The notes under the pieces: model-generated | Databases searched by the model: none | What the model was told of the DNA's origin: nothing | Seen by the model: the letters and a program-made list of their open reading frames with translations, nothing else | Program-made: the position numbers and the translations under genes | In this document: one piece after another, positions 8,277 through 17,352 of the stretch | Layout: the number at the start of each line of letters is the position of its first letter | Position numbering within the stretch: position 1 is the stretch's first letter | Source of the DNA: Pseudobdellovibrionaceae bacterium | GTDB lineage: Bacteria > Bdellovibrionota > Bdellovibrionia > Bdellovibrionales > Bdellovibrionaceae | DNA length: 64,000 nt | Direction of reading: 5' to 3' | Assembly (NCBI GenBank): GCA_021731025.1 | Contig: JAKFYD010000056.1 | Location: 1-64,000, forward strand

Positions 8277-9293
8277 GTGGGACTTCGGAAAATTTTGATT
8301 TTATCACCGTTAATTATTGCAGCTATTTCTTTTCAGGGGTGTTCAAAGTCGTCAGAGCAGAGTCAAGACTCAAGCTCTGATGCCGAAAAAGAACTGAGAA
8401 GAAAAGACCAACAAATTATTGAAGTGAAAAGCTTAGGGCCTTTGATCAATGATGTTGCAGGTGTGCTCTCTTTGGAAAAGACCGGATTAATATGGAATAC
8501 CCACAAAGATAAAGTTAGTCTCAAAGAATTTTACCTGGAAGCCTACAAAAAGGGTTGTTGGCAAATTGGGCAACCTCAAGATCTTTTGCGAATCGATCCA
8601 GAACTTCGTGTCGGGCAAAAATTTAAAATTAATTTCAAAGATCTGGGGCAAGCTCATGAGCTGAGTACCATCAAAAGAAGAACAATTTCGCACATTGATC
8701 ATACTCGAGCTGAATTAATTTACACTTCTGAATTTGTACAAGGGAAGGATTCACGAATTTCTGATTATCGAGGTCCGCTGGTCACTGAAAACCCGTTTGA
8801 AAAAATAAAACTCAGTCTTGGAGTATCAAGGCTCACCCAGAAGCCGGTGGTCGAAGCCCAGGCGATTGAAATGAATTTACATCCTGATCTGATGAAGATG
8901 TGGGAAGGCGCTGCATCTGAACTCAAAATAGAGTGTAATTTAGAACAAGACCAAAATACGACTCATGTTTTTGCTTTAGGTCAGATAAAAATGAAGAGCG
9001 GTCAGCTTGTGAAGGCAAATAAAAAAACAACACTCAGTACCGGAACTGTTATTTGTCGAAGAGTTGAATACAATCCTCTGTCGATGAAAAACGAACTGGA
9101 AAAGTTTCGGGGACAAGTTTTTCGTATAGGTCCCGGAAAAAATATCCACATGAGCATTACGTCAAATCAATTGCCGTCACCCGCAATGGGGTTCTGTGGA
9201 GGAACGCGCCTATTGGATCTAAAACTGTTAGTTCTTGATGATGGCAAAGTCATTCAGCAAAGAACCGAATCGATCGACGAAGTTAGCTTTTGA
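8277..9293 (+). CDS. Putative lipoprotein, unknown function
   Basis: 338 residues with a GTG start preceded by GGGGGA. The N-terminus MGLRKILILSPLIIAAISFQ ends at a lipobox-like FQGC (Cys about 22). The mature part is Lys/Glu rich, begins with a Ser/Asp linker and has no motif I recognise. Two paired Cys regions (KKGCWQIG and TVICRRVEY, MGFCGGTRL) may form disulfides. It overlaps the convergent YkgJ-like gene by 11 bases. A similar layout (lipoprotein with a long charged globular region) recurs at 21181-22089, but I see no clear sequence similarity. Confidence 0.65.
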   Translation: MGLRKILILSPLIIAAISFQGCSKSSEQSQDSSSDAEKELRRKDQQIIEVKSLGPLINDVAGVLSLEKTGLIWNTHKDKVSLKEFYLEAYKKGCWQIGQPQDLLRIDPELRVGQKFKINFKDLGQAHELSTIKRRTISHIDHTRAELIYTSEFVQGKDSRISDYRGPLVTENPFEKIKLSLGVSRLTQKPVVEAQAIEMNLHPDLMKMWEGAASELKIECNLEQDQNTTHVFALGQIKMKSGQLVKANKKTTLSTGTVICRRVEYNPLSMKNELEKFRGQVFRIGPGKNIHMSITSNQLPSPAMGFCGGTRLLDLKLLVLDDGKVIQQRTESIDEVSF

Positions 9294-9744
9294 CTTCGTT
9301 CAAAATTTGTTTCTCGGCAAGAACCTGTTCAGCTAAAGTTTTTTCGATAGTTTCAGCAGAAATTAAAGGGCCTTTGCCTACTCCCGGGCAAAACTCGGCG
9401 ACGTCCTTGGCCCAAGATTTAGCGTTCATCACTTCGGGCCAAAAGGGCCATGTGCGGCATTGGGTAGGGCGGGCTTCATAGACAGAGCAGGATTTTCCCT
9501 TTAAAAACTGACAGTCAGGATTTTGTGAGTCTTCCTTCAAATGAAGAACTCCTTGGGTCTTTTGGCAGTGCTTTCGGGTGAAAGCTGCTCTGGTCATGCC
9601 TAAAAAGTTAGCCATGTTTTTTTGATCATCAGGAGTCAAATAAACGAAACCGAACTCGCCATGAGAGGTGCAGCATTTGCCAGAACCCTGACACTGGAAA
9701 CGCAAACCTTCTTTCCACCATTTTTCTTTTTTACTTTGGCTCAT
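9283..9744 (-). CDS. YkgJ-family cysteine cluster protein
   Basis: 153 residues with the zinc/iron-chelating Cys pattern of the YkgJ (UPF0153) family: CQGSGKCCTSHGEFGFVYLT near the N-terminus, PDCQFLKGKSCSVYEARPTQ in the middle (the CxxxxxxCxxYxxRPxxCRxxPF core) and CRTWPFWPE, then EFCPGVG. All the expected cysteines are present. Function of the family is not settled; metal binding is expected. It is convergent with and slightly overlaps the lipoprotein gene to its left. Confidence 0.85.
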   Translation of the reverse strand: MSQSKKEKWWKEGLRFQCQGSGKCCTSHGEFGFVYLTPDDQKNMANFLGMTRAAFTRKHCQKTQGVLHLKEDSQNPDCQFLKGKSCSVYEARPTQCRTWPFWPEVMNAKSWAKDVAEFCPGVGKGPLISAETIEKTLAEQVLAEKQILNEVKS

Positions 9745-9820
9745 AGATTCCCTTTAAAAATTAACTCAGGCTTGACTGAAGCTCTTCTATTTGAAATCTT
9801 GGGGGTTTCGAGGAGCCCGC

Positions 9821-10783
9821 TTGCAAAAAATCAGAATGGACGAAAATCACAAAATTTTCAGCCCACAGGACTTTCCAGCTTATCTGCCAAAGCTTAATTC
9901 ACTTTACGATGAGCTCTTCTCTTCAGGCAAGGGCTTTCGGGCTCAATTGATTCGTGGTCTTTCAGGGCCGCTCAGTTTAAAAAAAGAAACCGAACGGCTT
10001 TTACGTCAAACCATCGAGTTCATTCACAACGCCTCTTTGCTTCACGATGATCTGGTGGATCGCTCGACTTTGCGTCGGGGAAAGCCCGCAGCTTGGCTCA
10101 AATACACTCCTGAATACGCGGTTCTTTCGGGTGATTATCTTTTGGCTCGGGTCATGGTGAACCTTTCCGCCCACGGAAATATTCGTTTGGTTCAGTACAC
10201 GGCGGAAGTTATTTCTGATTTGCTCGAAGGCGAATGGTTACAGGACTCTGTGGTGGGTGATTTTTTTATAAGTCTCGAACAGTTGGATCGAATTCACAAT
10301 TTAAAAACGGCATCGCTTTTCAAATGGTGTTTGCGTGCTCCTTTTTTAGCTCTTGAAAGATACGATGTTGAATTGCATCGCACGCTGGAAGAAATGGGAA
10401 CTCTGTTAGGTCAATTATTTCAACGCAGTGATGACCTTCTGGATTACAACATTCGCAATGGCGAAGGTAAAGCTATCCTTGGAGATTTAAAATCAGGTTA
10501 TCTGAATTCATTCGGAGCCTACGTCACCAAAGGTTTACCACGCCAACAAATCGATCAGTTAATCAAAAGCCAAGATATGGATGATTTTGTGAAAAGCTTG
10601 GGTGGACCCGAACTTTTCCAACAGCGGGTGGTCGAATTCGATAGAATGAACCAAGAGCTCATCAGCATGTATCAACATCATCTGCGCCAACTTGAAGAAA
10701 AATTAAATCCAGGCGAGCGGCCTTTGATTAAAGTGCTCTCCCCATTGACTGATCTTCTTTACTGGAGAAAGAAACCTTCGTGA
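9821..10783 (+). CDS. Polyprenyl diphosphate synthase
   Basis: 320 residues of the trans-isoprenyl diphosphate synthase family, which lengthens isoprenoid chains for quinone side chains or other lipids. The first Asp-rich motif is NASLLHDDLVDRSTLRRGK (about 65-83) and the second is FQRSDDLLDYN (about 200). GKGFRAQLIRGLSG fits the GGKRxRP region but is altered (GKGFRAQ). Start: TTG at 9821 with AGGAG five bases before it; the ATG at 9836 has no ribosome site. The stop overlaps the next gene by four bases (GTGA), and that gene is a UbiA-type prenyltransferase, so the two plausibly act in sequence. Confidence 0.88.
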   Translation: MQKIRMDENHKIFSPQDFPAYLPKLNSLYDELFSSGKGFRAQLIRGLSGPLSLKKETERLLRQTIEFIHNASLLHDDLVDRSTLRRGKPAAWLKYTPEYAVLSGDYLLARVMVNLSAHGNIRLVQYTAEVISDLLEGEWLQDSVVGDFFISLEQLDRIHNLKTASLFKWCLRAPFLALERYDVELHRTLEEMGTLLGQLFQRSDDLLDYNIRNGEGKAILGDLKSGYLNSFGAYVTKGLPRQQIDQLIKSQDMDDFVKSLGGPELFQQRVVEFDRMNQELISMYQHHLRQLEEKLNPGERPLIKVLSPLTDLLYWRKKPS

Positions 10784-11880
10784 GCGAGATCGTAACACTT
10801 TCGAAAAGCTCACCGGACTTTGAAAAGTACTTGCGCGGCACCTTTTCTAAAACGCACAGGGCATTGCCTATCAAATCTTTGAATGTGAACACCCAATTGG
10901 AAACCGTCAGTTTTCGTTTGGTGCCCAAAGCTCAGATTCACCGGCCCTCGTTAAGTCTTATTTTTTTAAAGACTGTTCGCGTGCGAAGATTTCTGTTTGT
11001 GCTTTTTCCACTTTTTTATGTGCTCTTTGAAAGCCTTCGTCATCAGGGCTTGCGTGATCCCTTGATTTTATTTTCAAGCACCTGTGGACTTCTTTTTCTG
11101 TATGCCGCTATTCAAATGCGAAATGACTATCACGATCATCTCAACGGTTTGGATCGTATCACTTCAGAACCTTCATCGCCGGCAATTCAACGGGGATGGA
11201 TCACGGCTGAATCCGTGCGAAAACTTTCTTGGATCTTTGCGGGAATTTCTTTTGTCGGGTCCTGGCCCGTTTTATTTATTTTTCCTAAAGTTATTTTTGT
11301 CATGACGGCAGCTGCGGCTCTTATTTTTTGGAGTTTATTCCGAGGACATTCTTCGTTTAAAAATTCTTCGGTCGGAGAGTTAGCCTTTGGCGTTTTAGTG
11401 GGACCCTTGTTGGCTTTGGGTTACGAAGTTTCCATAGCGGGCCAGATGACCTTAAAAACATTTTCATTCGGCTGTGTCTGGGGAGCCTTCGTGCTTTTCC
11501 GATTGCACTTACAGAATTTTGAAAACTTACTGACGTCCTCGCAAGCCGGAATCAAAAATATGGTCAATTACTTTGGTTTTGATGGATCCAAAAAATTAAT
11601 CATCTGGTGGTGGTTTGCCAGTGTCGTCGGGTTTTTACTGTTTCAAATTTTTACCTCCAGTTTTTTTGTTTGGTGTGGAAGTGCCATTATCTTATTGTGG
11701 ATGAGCCGTCCTTTTATTCAAAAGTTGAATCAGTTGGCGTCCCCGGTGGGTTCACACATGGGGGAAGTGCAAAAACTAGGTTTGGTTTTATTCAATCTGC
11801 TTGTTCTGCTGTGGAGCACGCAAATCTTATTTGAATACTTCGTCTCAGGTTTATTTAGCGCAGCCCTCAAAGGAATTTAA
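10780..11880 (+). CDS. UbiA-like prenyltransferase paralogue with eroded second motif
   Basis: 366 residues, about eight membrane helices after a soluble N-terminal stretch of roughly 60 residues that UbiA proteins usually lack. The first motif reads QMRNDYHDHLNGLDR (about 112), close to the NDxxDxxxGxD of MenA. The region where the second motif is expected reads LHLQNFENLLTSSQAG, without the DxxxD acidic pair. It may be a divergent prenyltransferase with a different second site, or a non-catalytic paralogue. It is coupled by a four-base overlap to the polyprenyl synthase gene, so an isoprenoid link is likely. Confidence 0.7.
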   Translation: MSEIVTLSKSSPDFEKYLRGTFSKTHRALPIKSLNVNTQLETVSFRLVPKAQIHRPSLSLIFLKTVRVRRFLFVLFPLFYVLFESLRHQGLRDPLILFSSTCGLLFLYAAIQMRNDYHDHLNGLDRITSEPSSPAIQRGWITAESVRKLSWIFAGISFVGSWPVLFIFPKVIFVMTAAAALIFWSLFRGHSSFKNSSVGELAFGVLVGPLLALGYEVSIAGQMTLKTFSFGCVWGAFVLFRLHLQNFENLLTSSQAGIKNMVNYFGFDGSKKLIIWWWFASVVGFLLFQIFTSSFFVWCGSAIILLWMSRPFIQKLNQLASPVGSHMGEVQKLGLVLFNLLVLLWSTQILFEYFVSGLFSAALKGI

Positions 11881-11886
11881 TCATTG

Positions 11887-12645
11887 ATGGATTTATCCCG
11901 ATTGGCTCTTATAACAAAATCTCCATCGGAAGAGACCCAGGAATTTCAAAAAAAATTCGATCTGAAATTAAATCCGAGCGAGCTTTCGTCCTTTGAGTAT
12001 GTTCTTGAAGAGAAAGACCAGCATTGGAGATTACAAACAGCTAACGGCATGAAGTTGGAAATCGATTTCGATAAAAATAAGGTCGACTATCATCGAAAAA
12101 ATATTTCTAAAAAAGACATTCTGATTCGTGCCGTGGGATTTAAATCTTCACTGTGGCGAGTGCTGGATTTGACGGCAGGGCTAGGAATCGATGCAGTCCA
12201 CTTGGCCAGCATGGGGTGTCAAGTGACAAGCTTAGAGCGCAACCCAGTTCTGTGGTTTTTGCTACGGCAAGCTCAACTTCGAACCCAGCGATCAGAGATC
12301 AAGGCCATTCGTTTCTTATCGAAAGATGCCAATGATTTTTTGCAGGAGAATTTGCTGGAAATTTCCAACGAATTTGATGTGATTTATTATGACCCAATGT
12401 ACCCCGAGAAAAAAAAGTCGGCCTTACCGAGAAAAGAGATGCAGGCCTTCCGATCCCTTGTCGGAGCAGATCAAGATGCAGAAAAAGTGATTCAGGCTGG
12501 GCTTGAATCAGGGATTCGTCGTTTCGTCATTAAGCGCCCCTTAAAACTTCCGCTTCAAGAATATACCAGAGAAGGGTACACTTTTCACAACTTAGAGGGA
12601 ACTACGGTTCAGTATCAAGTTTACGTCCGGGGAAAAAATGAATGA
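11887..12645 (+). CDS. rsmJ: 16S rRNA m2G1516 methyltransferase RsmJ
   Basis: 252 residues of the SAM-dependent methyltransferase fold. The SAM-binding loop is VLDLTAGLGIDAVHLASMG (about 95-113), followed by SLERNPVLWFLL. Strongly RsmJ-specific are VIYYDPMYPEKKKSALPRKE and FRSLVGADQDAEKV, then RRFVIKRPLK. It would methylate the 3' part of 16S rRNA. Start ATG at 11887 follows a TTG at 11884 in frame; ATG is preferred. It overlaps the next membrane-protein gene by eight bases. Confidence 0.9.
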   Translation: MDLSRLALITKSPSEETQEFQKKFDLKLNPSELSSFEYVLEEKDQHWRLQTANGMKLEIDFDKNKVDYHRKNISKKDILIRAVGFKSSLWRVLDLTAGLGIDAVHLASMGCQVTSLERNPVLWFLLRQAQLRTQRSEIKAIRFLSKDANDFLQENLLEISNEFDVIYYDPMYPEKKKSALPRKEMQAFRSLVGADQDAEKVIQAGLESGIRRFVIKRPLKLPLQEYTREGYTFHNLEGTTVQYQVYVRGKNE

Positions 12646-13618
12646 TTTAGTTATTTTTGGAATTTTAGGCTTTTCACTTTTTATCACCCAGGAATTTCTG
12701 GAAGCTGTTCGACATTTTTGTCGACCCTTGCGAAGAAATCTAATGGCTAAGCCAGTCCCCGAAAATCAATTTGTATTGCTTCTGGTTTCACGGGCATTAT
12801 TAGCCATCAGTTTGCCTTTGCCCCGAGTTTATTTGCATAAAGTTTTGCAAGAATGGGAACTTCAGCCGCAAAAAATTCGCACTTCATTGCTTTCTTTCGC
12901 TTTAACAATTCTCACCTTGTGGCCCGTTCTTTTGTTCGCGCTGACATTTTTTTCAGTGAACAGCATTCTTATTTTAGGTTTTGGTTTTATATTGGTACTG
13001 ATCGCGCAAATTCTTTTTTTAATTCCGATGACTCGCTTGCGTTTTTCAGAGCCTTTACATGCTTTCGCTCGAATTCTTATTTATTTTGCTTTAATCAGTC
13101 TAAGTTTTGAATTCACCTTGCGATGGACTTCGCTTTTTCAAACTTGGGGAACTCAGAATGGCTTTAGTTTTTTTCTTGCTGATGGACGTTTCGAAAACTT
13201 GCTGCAAATTATTCTTCTGGGTTTGGTTTTTTCAGTTCTTATCCCTTACGAAGCTTGGTACTGGCTTTGGTCTATTCTGTTGTACGTGAGTGGGCAGTTG
13301 TCATTGAACGGAGCCGTTGCCTTCTTTCTGAGTGGAATCATGGGCACTTTCTTAGTTCAGTTGTTCCAAAAGAATGTGCAATCTCGGTCCATTAAGAGAA
13401 TGAAATGGGAGGGAGTGATTTTAGCTCTATTTATGGCTCTTCTGGGATTTACGATCTTTGGCTTTACCAAAGAAGCTTTGACCCTATTTCATTTTGAAAA
13501 TCCACAGGAACAGAAGATTATGGCCCTTGTCTTGTCATGGTCGATGATTGTGTTTCCTCTGTTTGCCGGTTTAATGATTTGGGGGCATTTTAAGACTGTT
13601 CAAAAGTCGAGATTGTGA
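12638..13618 (+). CDS. Polytopic membrane protein, unknown
   Basis: 326 residues with about nine hydrophobic segments, rich in Phe and Leu, and basic loops (RHFCRPLRRNLMAKP near residue 26). There is no motif I can assign. The start lies within the end of rsmJ, so the two are cotranscribed and probably coupled. It may be a transporter-like protein; the short charged loop in the middle (LFQKNVQSRSIKRMKWEG) divides two helix bundles. Confidence 0.6.
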   Translation: MNDLVIFGILGFSLFITQEFLEAVRHFCRPLRRNLMAKPVPENQFVLLLVSRALLAISLPLPRVYLHKVLQEWELQPQKIRTSLLSFALTILTLWPVLLFALTFFSVNSILILGFGFILVLIAQILFLIPMTRLRFSEPLHAFARILIYFALISLSFEFTLRWTSLFQTWGTQNGFSFFLADGRFENLLQIILLGLVFSVLIPYEAWYWLWSILLYVSGQLSLNGAVAFFLSGIMGTFLVQLFQKNVQSRSIKRMKWEGVILALFMALLGFTIFGFTKEALTLFHFENPQEQKIMALVLSWSMIVFPLFAGLMIWGHFKTVQKSRL

Positions 13619-13659
13619 AAAGCATTTTCAAGCAACGATTTTCCATCTAAACTGAGTTT

Positions 13660-14553
13660 ATGTCAGATGAAAATGAGTCTCTTAAAGAACGAATTAAAGA
13701 TTTAGAAGATCAACTTCAAAGAAAAGCGGATGAATTAGATCGCTATCGCATTGAAGTGAGCCAGACAAATCAGCAGTTGGAAAGAATCATTGCGCAAATC
13801 AATCATGAAGTTCAAATGGCAGCGCAGATTCAGAAAATTCTTTCACCAACGGAAATCCCACGCATTCAGGGTTTTGATTTCAGCACGAAATTTTTGCCTG
13901 GCAGTCAATCCGGGGGAGACTATTTCGATATCTTCGAACATGAAGATAAAATGAAATTCGGTATGGTCCTATCCAGTTGCTCGGGTTACACCATGTCAGC
14001 GCTTTTCTTGTCGATTCTTATAAAGATTTCTTCGAAGGTTGAGGCTCGTAAAGGGCTTGAGCCCCACCAGACACTTGCTCTCATTGCTAAAGAAATGATT
14101 CCTCAAATGCAGGCCAAAGATCAAGTGAGCCTTTTTTATGGCATCGTCGATAAGCGCAGTTATGAATTAAGATACAGCTGCGTCGGTAATATTCAGGCTT
14201 TCTTACAAGTTTTTGGTCAGGACTCTTTGGTTTCTCTGGATCCCTGTGGACCTCGGCTGACTAAAGATTTTAACACTGAGCCTCAAAGTCTTACGGTGCA
14301 ACTCAATCCCCGCGACCGATGGGTGCTTTGCAGTGAAGGTCTCTTGCAAGAGACAAATTCGCAGGATCAGGTCTACGGCATAGATAGATATAAACACAGC
14401 ATTTGCTCTGCGCCAAAACAGGGAGTTCATGAACTTCGCAACGAAATTCTTTATCAGGTCGAGAAATTCTCGGGGCGGGTGGATCCATTACGGGACAGCA
14501 CCGTCATTGTGGTCGAAGTTAAGGACCGAGTCATAAAATTGGCTCGACAATAG
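13660..14553 (+). CDS. SpoIIE/PP2C-type phosphatase fold with missing metal ligands
   Basis: 297 residues. An N-terminal coiled coil (about 1-55) leads into a PP2C-like SpoIIE domain (AAQIQKILSPTEIPRIQGF, the usual entry motif). The first metal Asp is kept in SGGDYFDIF (D87). The GDVSGxG motif is replaced by LSSCSGYTMSALFL, so the Asp is Ser106. The DGLxE motif reads SEGLLQETN, giving Glu226. The final Asp is kept in RDSTVIVVE (D279). Two of four ligands are therefore changed, which suggests a regulatory pseudophosphatase or an altered metal site. The family acts in partner-switching and two-component pathways. Confidence 0.75.
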   Translation: MSDENESLKERIKDLEDQLQRKADELDRYRIEVSQTNQQLERIIAQINHEVQMAAQIQKILSPTEIPRIQGFDFSTKFLPGSQSGGDYFDIFEHEDKMKFGMVLSSCSGYTMSALFLSILIKISSKVEARKGLEPHQTLALIAKEMIPQMQAKDQVSLFYGIVDKRSYELRYSCVGNIQAFLQVFGQDSLVSLDPCGPRLTKDFNTEPQSLTVQLNPRDRWVLCSEGLLQETNSQDQVYGIDRYKHSICSAPKQGVHELRNEILYQVEKFSGRVDPLRDSTVIVVEVKDRVIKLARQ

Positions 14554-14647
14554 GTTAACAACTCTTGAAAAATCCATGATAAAAATTGATCGAGCTCGGC
14601 GAGTTTGATAGTTTTAGAAAGTTGTCTTTTCGAGAAAGAAGGTAGTC

Positions 14648-15796
14648 ATGGCGGGTGAAGTTCAAAATTACGAAGGTGCGATCGATAAAGGACTCGAAGG
14701 AGTTGTTGCTTGTAAAACAGCGATTTCTTCCATTGTTGGATCGACTTTGAATTTTCGAGGCTACACCATCGAAGATTTAGCGGCTCACTCTACTTTCGAA
14801 GAAGTCACTTATCTTTTGTGGAATGCTCGCATGCCTAATGCCAGTGAACTGAGCCAGTTTAAAAAAGAGTTTGAAAGCCAAATGTCTTTGGATCCCAATT
14901 TTATAAAAGTTTTAAAAACGATTCCGACTGAAGGAGTTCACCCGATGAGTTGGCTGCGCACAGCCGTTTCATTGATGTCTCATTGGGATGCCGATGCTAA
15001 TGACAATTCGCCAGCAGCCAATTCTCGTAAAGCTCTAAGGTTAACAGCAAAAATGGGAACTTTAGTTTGTGCCTTTGAAGCCATTCGCAAAGGTCGGGAT
15101 GTAATTGCTCCCAAGACCGGGAAATCAGCAGCTTGGAATTTCATGTACATGCTAAAAAATGGTCAAGAGCCTAAAAGTGATGACGTGAAAATTTTCGATA
15201 CCTGTTTGATTCTTCATGCGGATCACGAGCTCAATTGTTCTGCTTTTGCGACTCGCGTGACGGCTTCTTCTTTGAGTGACATGCACTCTGCTGTTGTTTC
15301 GGCAATTGGTGCTTTGAAAGGACCATTGCACGGTGGGGCCAATGAACAAGTGATGATCATGCTGAAAAAAATTGGCACGATAGAAAATGCGCAGCAGTTT
15401 GTTAAAGACGCTCTCAGCGCCAAAGAAAAAGTTATGGGTATCGGTCACCGCGTGTACAAAAATGGTGATCCGCGAGCAGCGATCCTTAGAAAGCTCAGTG
15501 AAGAGCTCACAAAAAAAATGGGTGAGCCTCAGTGGTATCAAATTTCAACTTTGATTGACGATACTATGTACAAAGAAAAAGGCTTAATGCCCAACGTGGA
15601 TTTTTATTCAGCAACAGTCTATTATGCTTTGGGAATCCCCGTTGATATTTACACACCGATCTTTGCGGCCTCTCGAGTCAGTGGCTGGGTGGCTCACGCG
15701 ATGGAACAGTATGCGAACAATCGCATCTATCGCCCTCGCAGTCAGTGGACCGGGCCTTCAGGTTTAGTTTGGAAACCGGCTGACCAAAGATCTTAA
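14648..15796 (+). CDS. gltA: Citrate synthase
   Basis: 382 residues, the compact type of citrate synthase that condenses acetyl-CoA and oxaloacetate. Active-site landmarks are HADHELNCSAFATR (His about 201), GPLHGGANEQVM, MGIGHRVYKNGDPRA with the second His (about 268), and the catalytic Asp in NVDFYSATVYYALG. The C-terminal RIYRPRSQWTGP is typical. AAGGTAG precedes the ATG. It is followed 15 bases later by a HIT-protein gene and then a clear terminator, so the two form a short operon. A 2-methylcitrate synthase role cannot be excluded from sequence alone. Confidence 0.93.
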   Translation: MAGEVQNYEGAIDKGLEGVVACKTAISSIVGSTLNFRGYTIEDLAAHSTFEEVTYLLWNARMPNASELSQFKKEFESQMSLDPNFIKVLKTIPTEGVHPMSWLRTAVSLMSHWDADANDNSPAANSRKALRLTAKMGTLVCAFEAIRKGRDVIAPKTGKSAAWNFMYMLKNGQEPKSDDVKIFDTCLILHADHELNCSAFATRVTASSLSDMHSAVVSAIGALKGPLHGGANEQVMIMLKKIGTIENAQQFVKDALSAKEKVMGIGHRVYKNGDPRAAILRKLSEELTKKMGEPQWYQISTLIDDTMYKEKGLMPNVDFYSATVYYALGIPVDIYTPIFAASRVSGWVAHAMEQYANNRIYRPRSQWTGPSGLVWKPADQRS

Positions 15797-15811
15797 ACTT
15801 CAGGAGTTCCT

Positions 15812-16201
15812 ATGTCTATTTTCACGAAAATCATACAGGGAGAACTTCCCTGTTATAAAATATTTGAAGACGATTTGACCTTTTCCTTTTTAGCCTTAGA
15901 TCAGATCAACCCGGGTCATACTTTGATTATTCCTAAGAAAGAAGTGAACCACTGGTTTGAAGTTTCTGAAGCGGAATATCTTCGTGTGCATCAGAATGCT
16001 TTGAAGATTGGACAGGCTATTCATCAGGCCACCAAAAGTCAGCGGGTCTTAACAGCAACTGTGGGTTTCGAAGTTCCGCATTTTCACTTGCACTTGATTC
16101 CGGCTTGGTCGATGGCTGATCTGGATTTCAAAAAGGCAAAACGCCTTCCTGCCGAAGAAATGACGCGAATTCAGAAAGAGATCATTCAGTTCATTAAGTA
16201 A
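15812..16201 (+). CDS. HIT-family nucleotide hydrolase
   Basis: 129 residues. The histidine-triad motif is HFHLHLIP (about 90-97). The N-terminus FTKIIQGELPCYKIFED and the segment NPGHTLIIPKKEVNHWFE are standard for bacterial HIT hydrolases of the HinT/Fhit type, which cleave nucleoside phosphoramidates or similar adducts. Shares a transcript with citrate synthase. Confidence 0.9.
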   Translation: MSIFTKIIQGELPCYKIFEDDLTFSFLALDQINPGHTLIIPKKEVNHWFEVSEAEYLRVHQNALKIGQAIHQATKSQRVLTATVGFEVPHFHLHLIPAWSMADLDFKKAKRLPAEEMTRIQKEIIQFIK

Positions 16202-16224
16202 TGGGTAAGTTGAGTTGAGGAAAT

Positions 16225-16265
16225 AAAAAAAGCCGCATTGATGTTGCGGCTTTTTTGTTTCTTGA
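16225..16265 (+). terminator. Rho-independent terminator after the HIT gene
   Basis: AAAAAAGCCGCA, a six-base loop, then TGCGGCTTTTTT followed by more T. Strong stem and T tract; because the A tract precedes the stem it would also act on the convergent gene at 16280-17194. Confidence 0.9.
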
Positions 16266-16279
16266 TATCGAATTTTTTA

Positions 16280-17194
16280 TTAAAAAACAGCGACGATGTT
16301 CAGATCGTATTCGGTATTCTTGTCACCGCCGAAGCCATCGTAGGAAGATTTGCCTTTTCCATCAGTTACCGTCAGGATTGCAGGATTGATTTCAATGTTA
16401 GCAACTTTGATGCTCATTCCTGCTTCGTGGATTAAGTTATTAGCTTTATCGGCGGTGAAGTTCCCACGAGAGAAATTGCTGGATACTGTTTCGATATAAG
16501 GTGTGTAGTAAGCGCTCACTTTATCATTGAAGTTATAAGCAGCTTTCGGCCCCGTGAATATTCGCAGCGCTGCATCCGAAGTTTCAGCTTCAGGTTTATT
16601 CAATATTAATCGTGCCTGAGCTTCCCAGCCAACACTGACGCGCGGATTAAGACTCCATTCGAGACCTGTTTGGCTTCGGATAACGCCATTCGATTTTTTC
16701 TCAACTGAACTTTTTGAAACTGGGACATAATATCGGTTTGCGAAGACCATCTTCTCTGAACCCAAGAGTGAAAGACTGCTGGTGTAGTTATAGTGAATGG
16801 TAGGGTCAGCCATATTCGTAATGTGTGATTTTGAAATTTTATCTTCGGCGGTCTTATTGAATTCCGTGAATGTGATAGCTCGTACTTCAACGGCATGTGA
16901 ATCATTAATTTTATAACCTAAGCCAAAAGAGTTTTGGCTGAATCCACCTTCACTGTTGTCCTTTAATGAGCCAATTGTTGCTCCGTTTTCTGAAATAATT
17001 TTAAAGGTGAATGGTTTTGCCGTTTGGATTGAAGTTTCAAGTGAAGCCGTGTTGCTTCCTGATGCAGATCCAACTGAAGTGGAATTGCTTGGACCAGAAC
17101 TAATATCTCCTGTGCTCGTTTCCTTACTTGTTTCCTTCACAATCTGTGCTTGTGCCAATGATCCCATTAACAAAACTAATAAAATCTTTTTCAT
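16280..17194 (-). CDS. Exported beta-barrel-like protein
   Basis: 304 residues starting MKKILLVLLMGSLAQAQ, a clear signal peptide cleaved after AQA. A Ser/Thr/Gly-rich stretch follows (about 20-60). The rest alternates polar and aromatic residues in short strands (ENGATIGSLKD, HAVEVRAITFTEF, PTIHYNYTSSLSLLG, VSAYYTPYIETVSSNF), and ends in a terminal Phe (LNIVAVF), as expected for an outer-membrane barrel. ATG 17194 is preceded by GGGGGA. No family recognised. Confidence 0.65.
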   Translation of the reverse strand: MKKILLVLLMGSLAQAQIVKETSKETSTGDISSGPSNSTSVGSASGSNTASLETSIQTAKPFTFKIISENGATIGSLKDNSEGGFSQNSFGLGYKINDSHAVEVRAITFTEFNKTAEDKISKSHITNMADPTIHYNYTSSLSLLGSEKMVFANRYYVPVSKSSVEKKSNGVIRSQTGLEWSLNPRVSVGWEAQARLILNKPEAETSDAALRIFTGPKAAYNFNDKVSAYYTPYIETVSSNFSRGNFTADKANNLIHEAGMSIKVANIEINPAILTVTDGKGKSSYDGFGGDKNTEYDLNIVAVF

Positions 17195-17352
17195 TTTTCC
17201 CCCGGTTTTGAGCAAAGGTCCCATCCTTTGCTGTGGTGTCCCCAAAGGCAACCTATCAAGAGGTTAAAAAGTGTCAATCTCCTTTTTGTTAAGAATGAGT
17301 TGGTATAAATTCTTCACGAGCTTAAAAGAACAAGATAGGATAGTTATCACTT

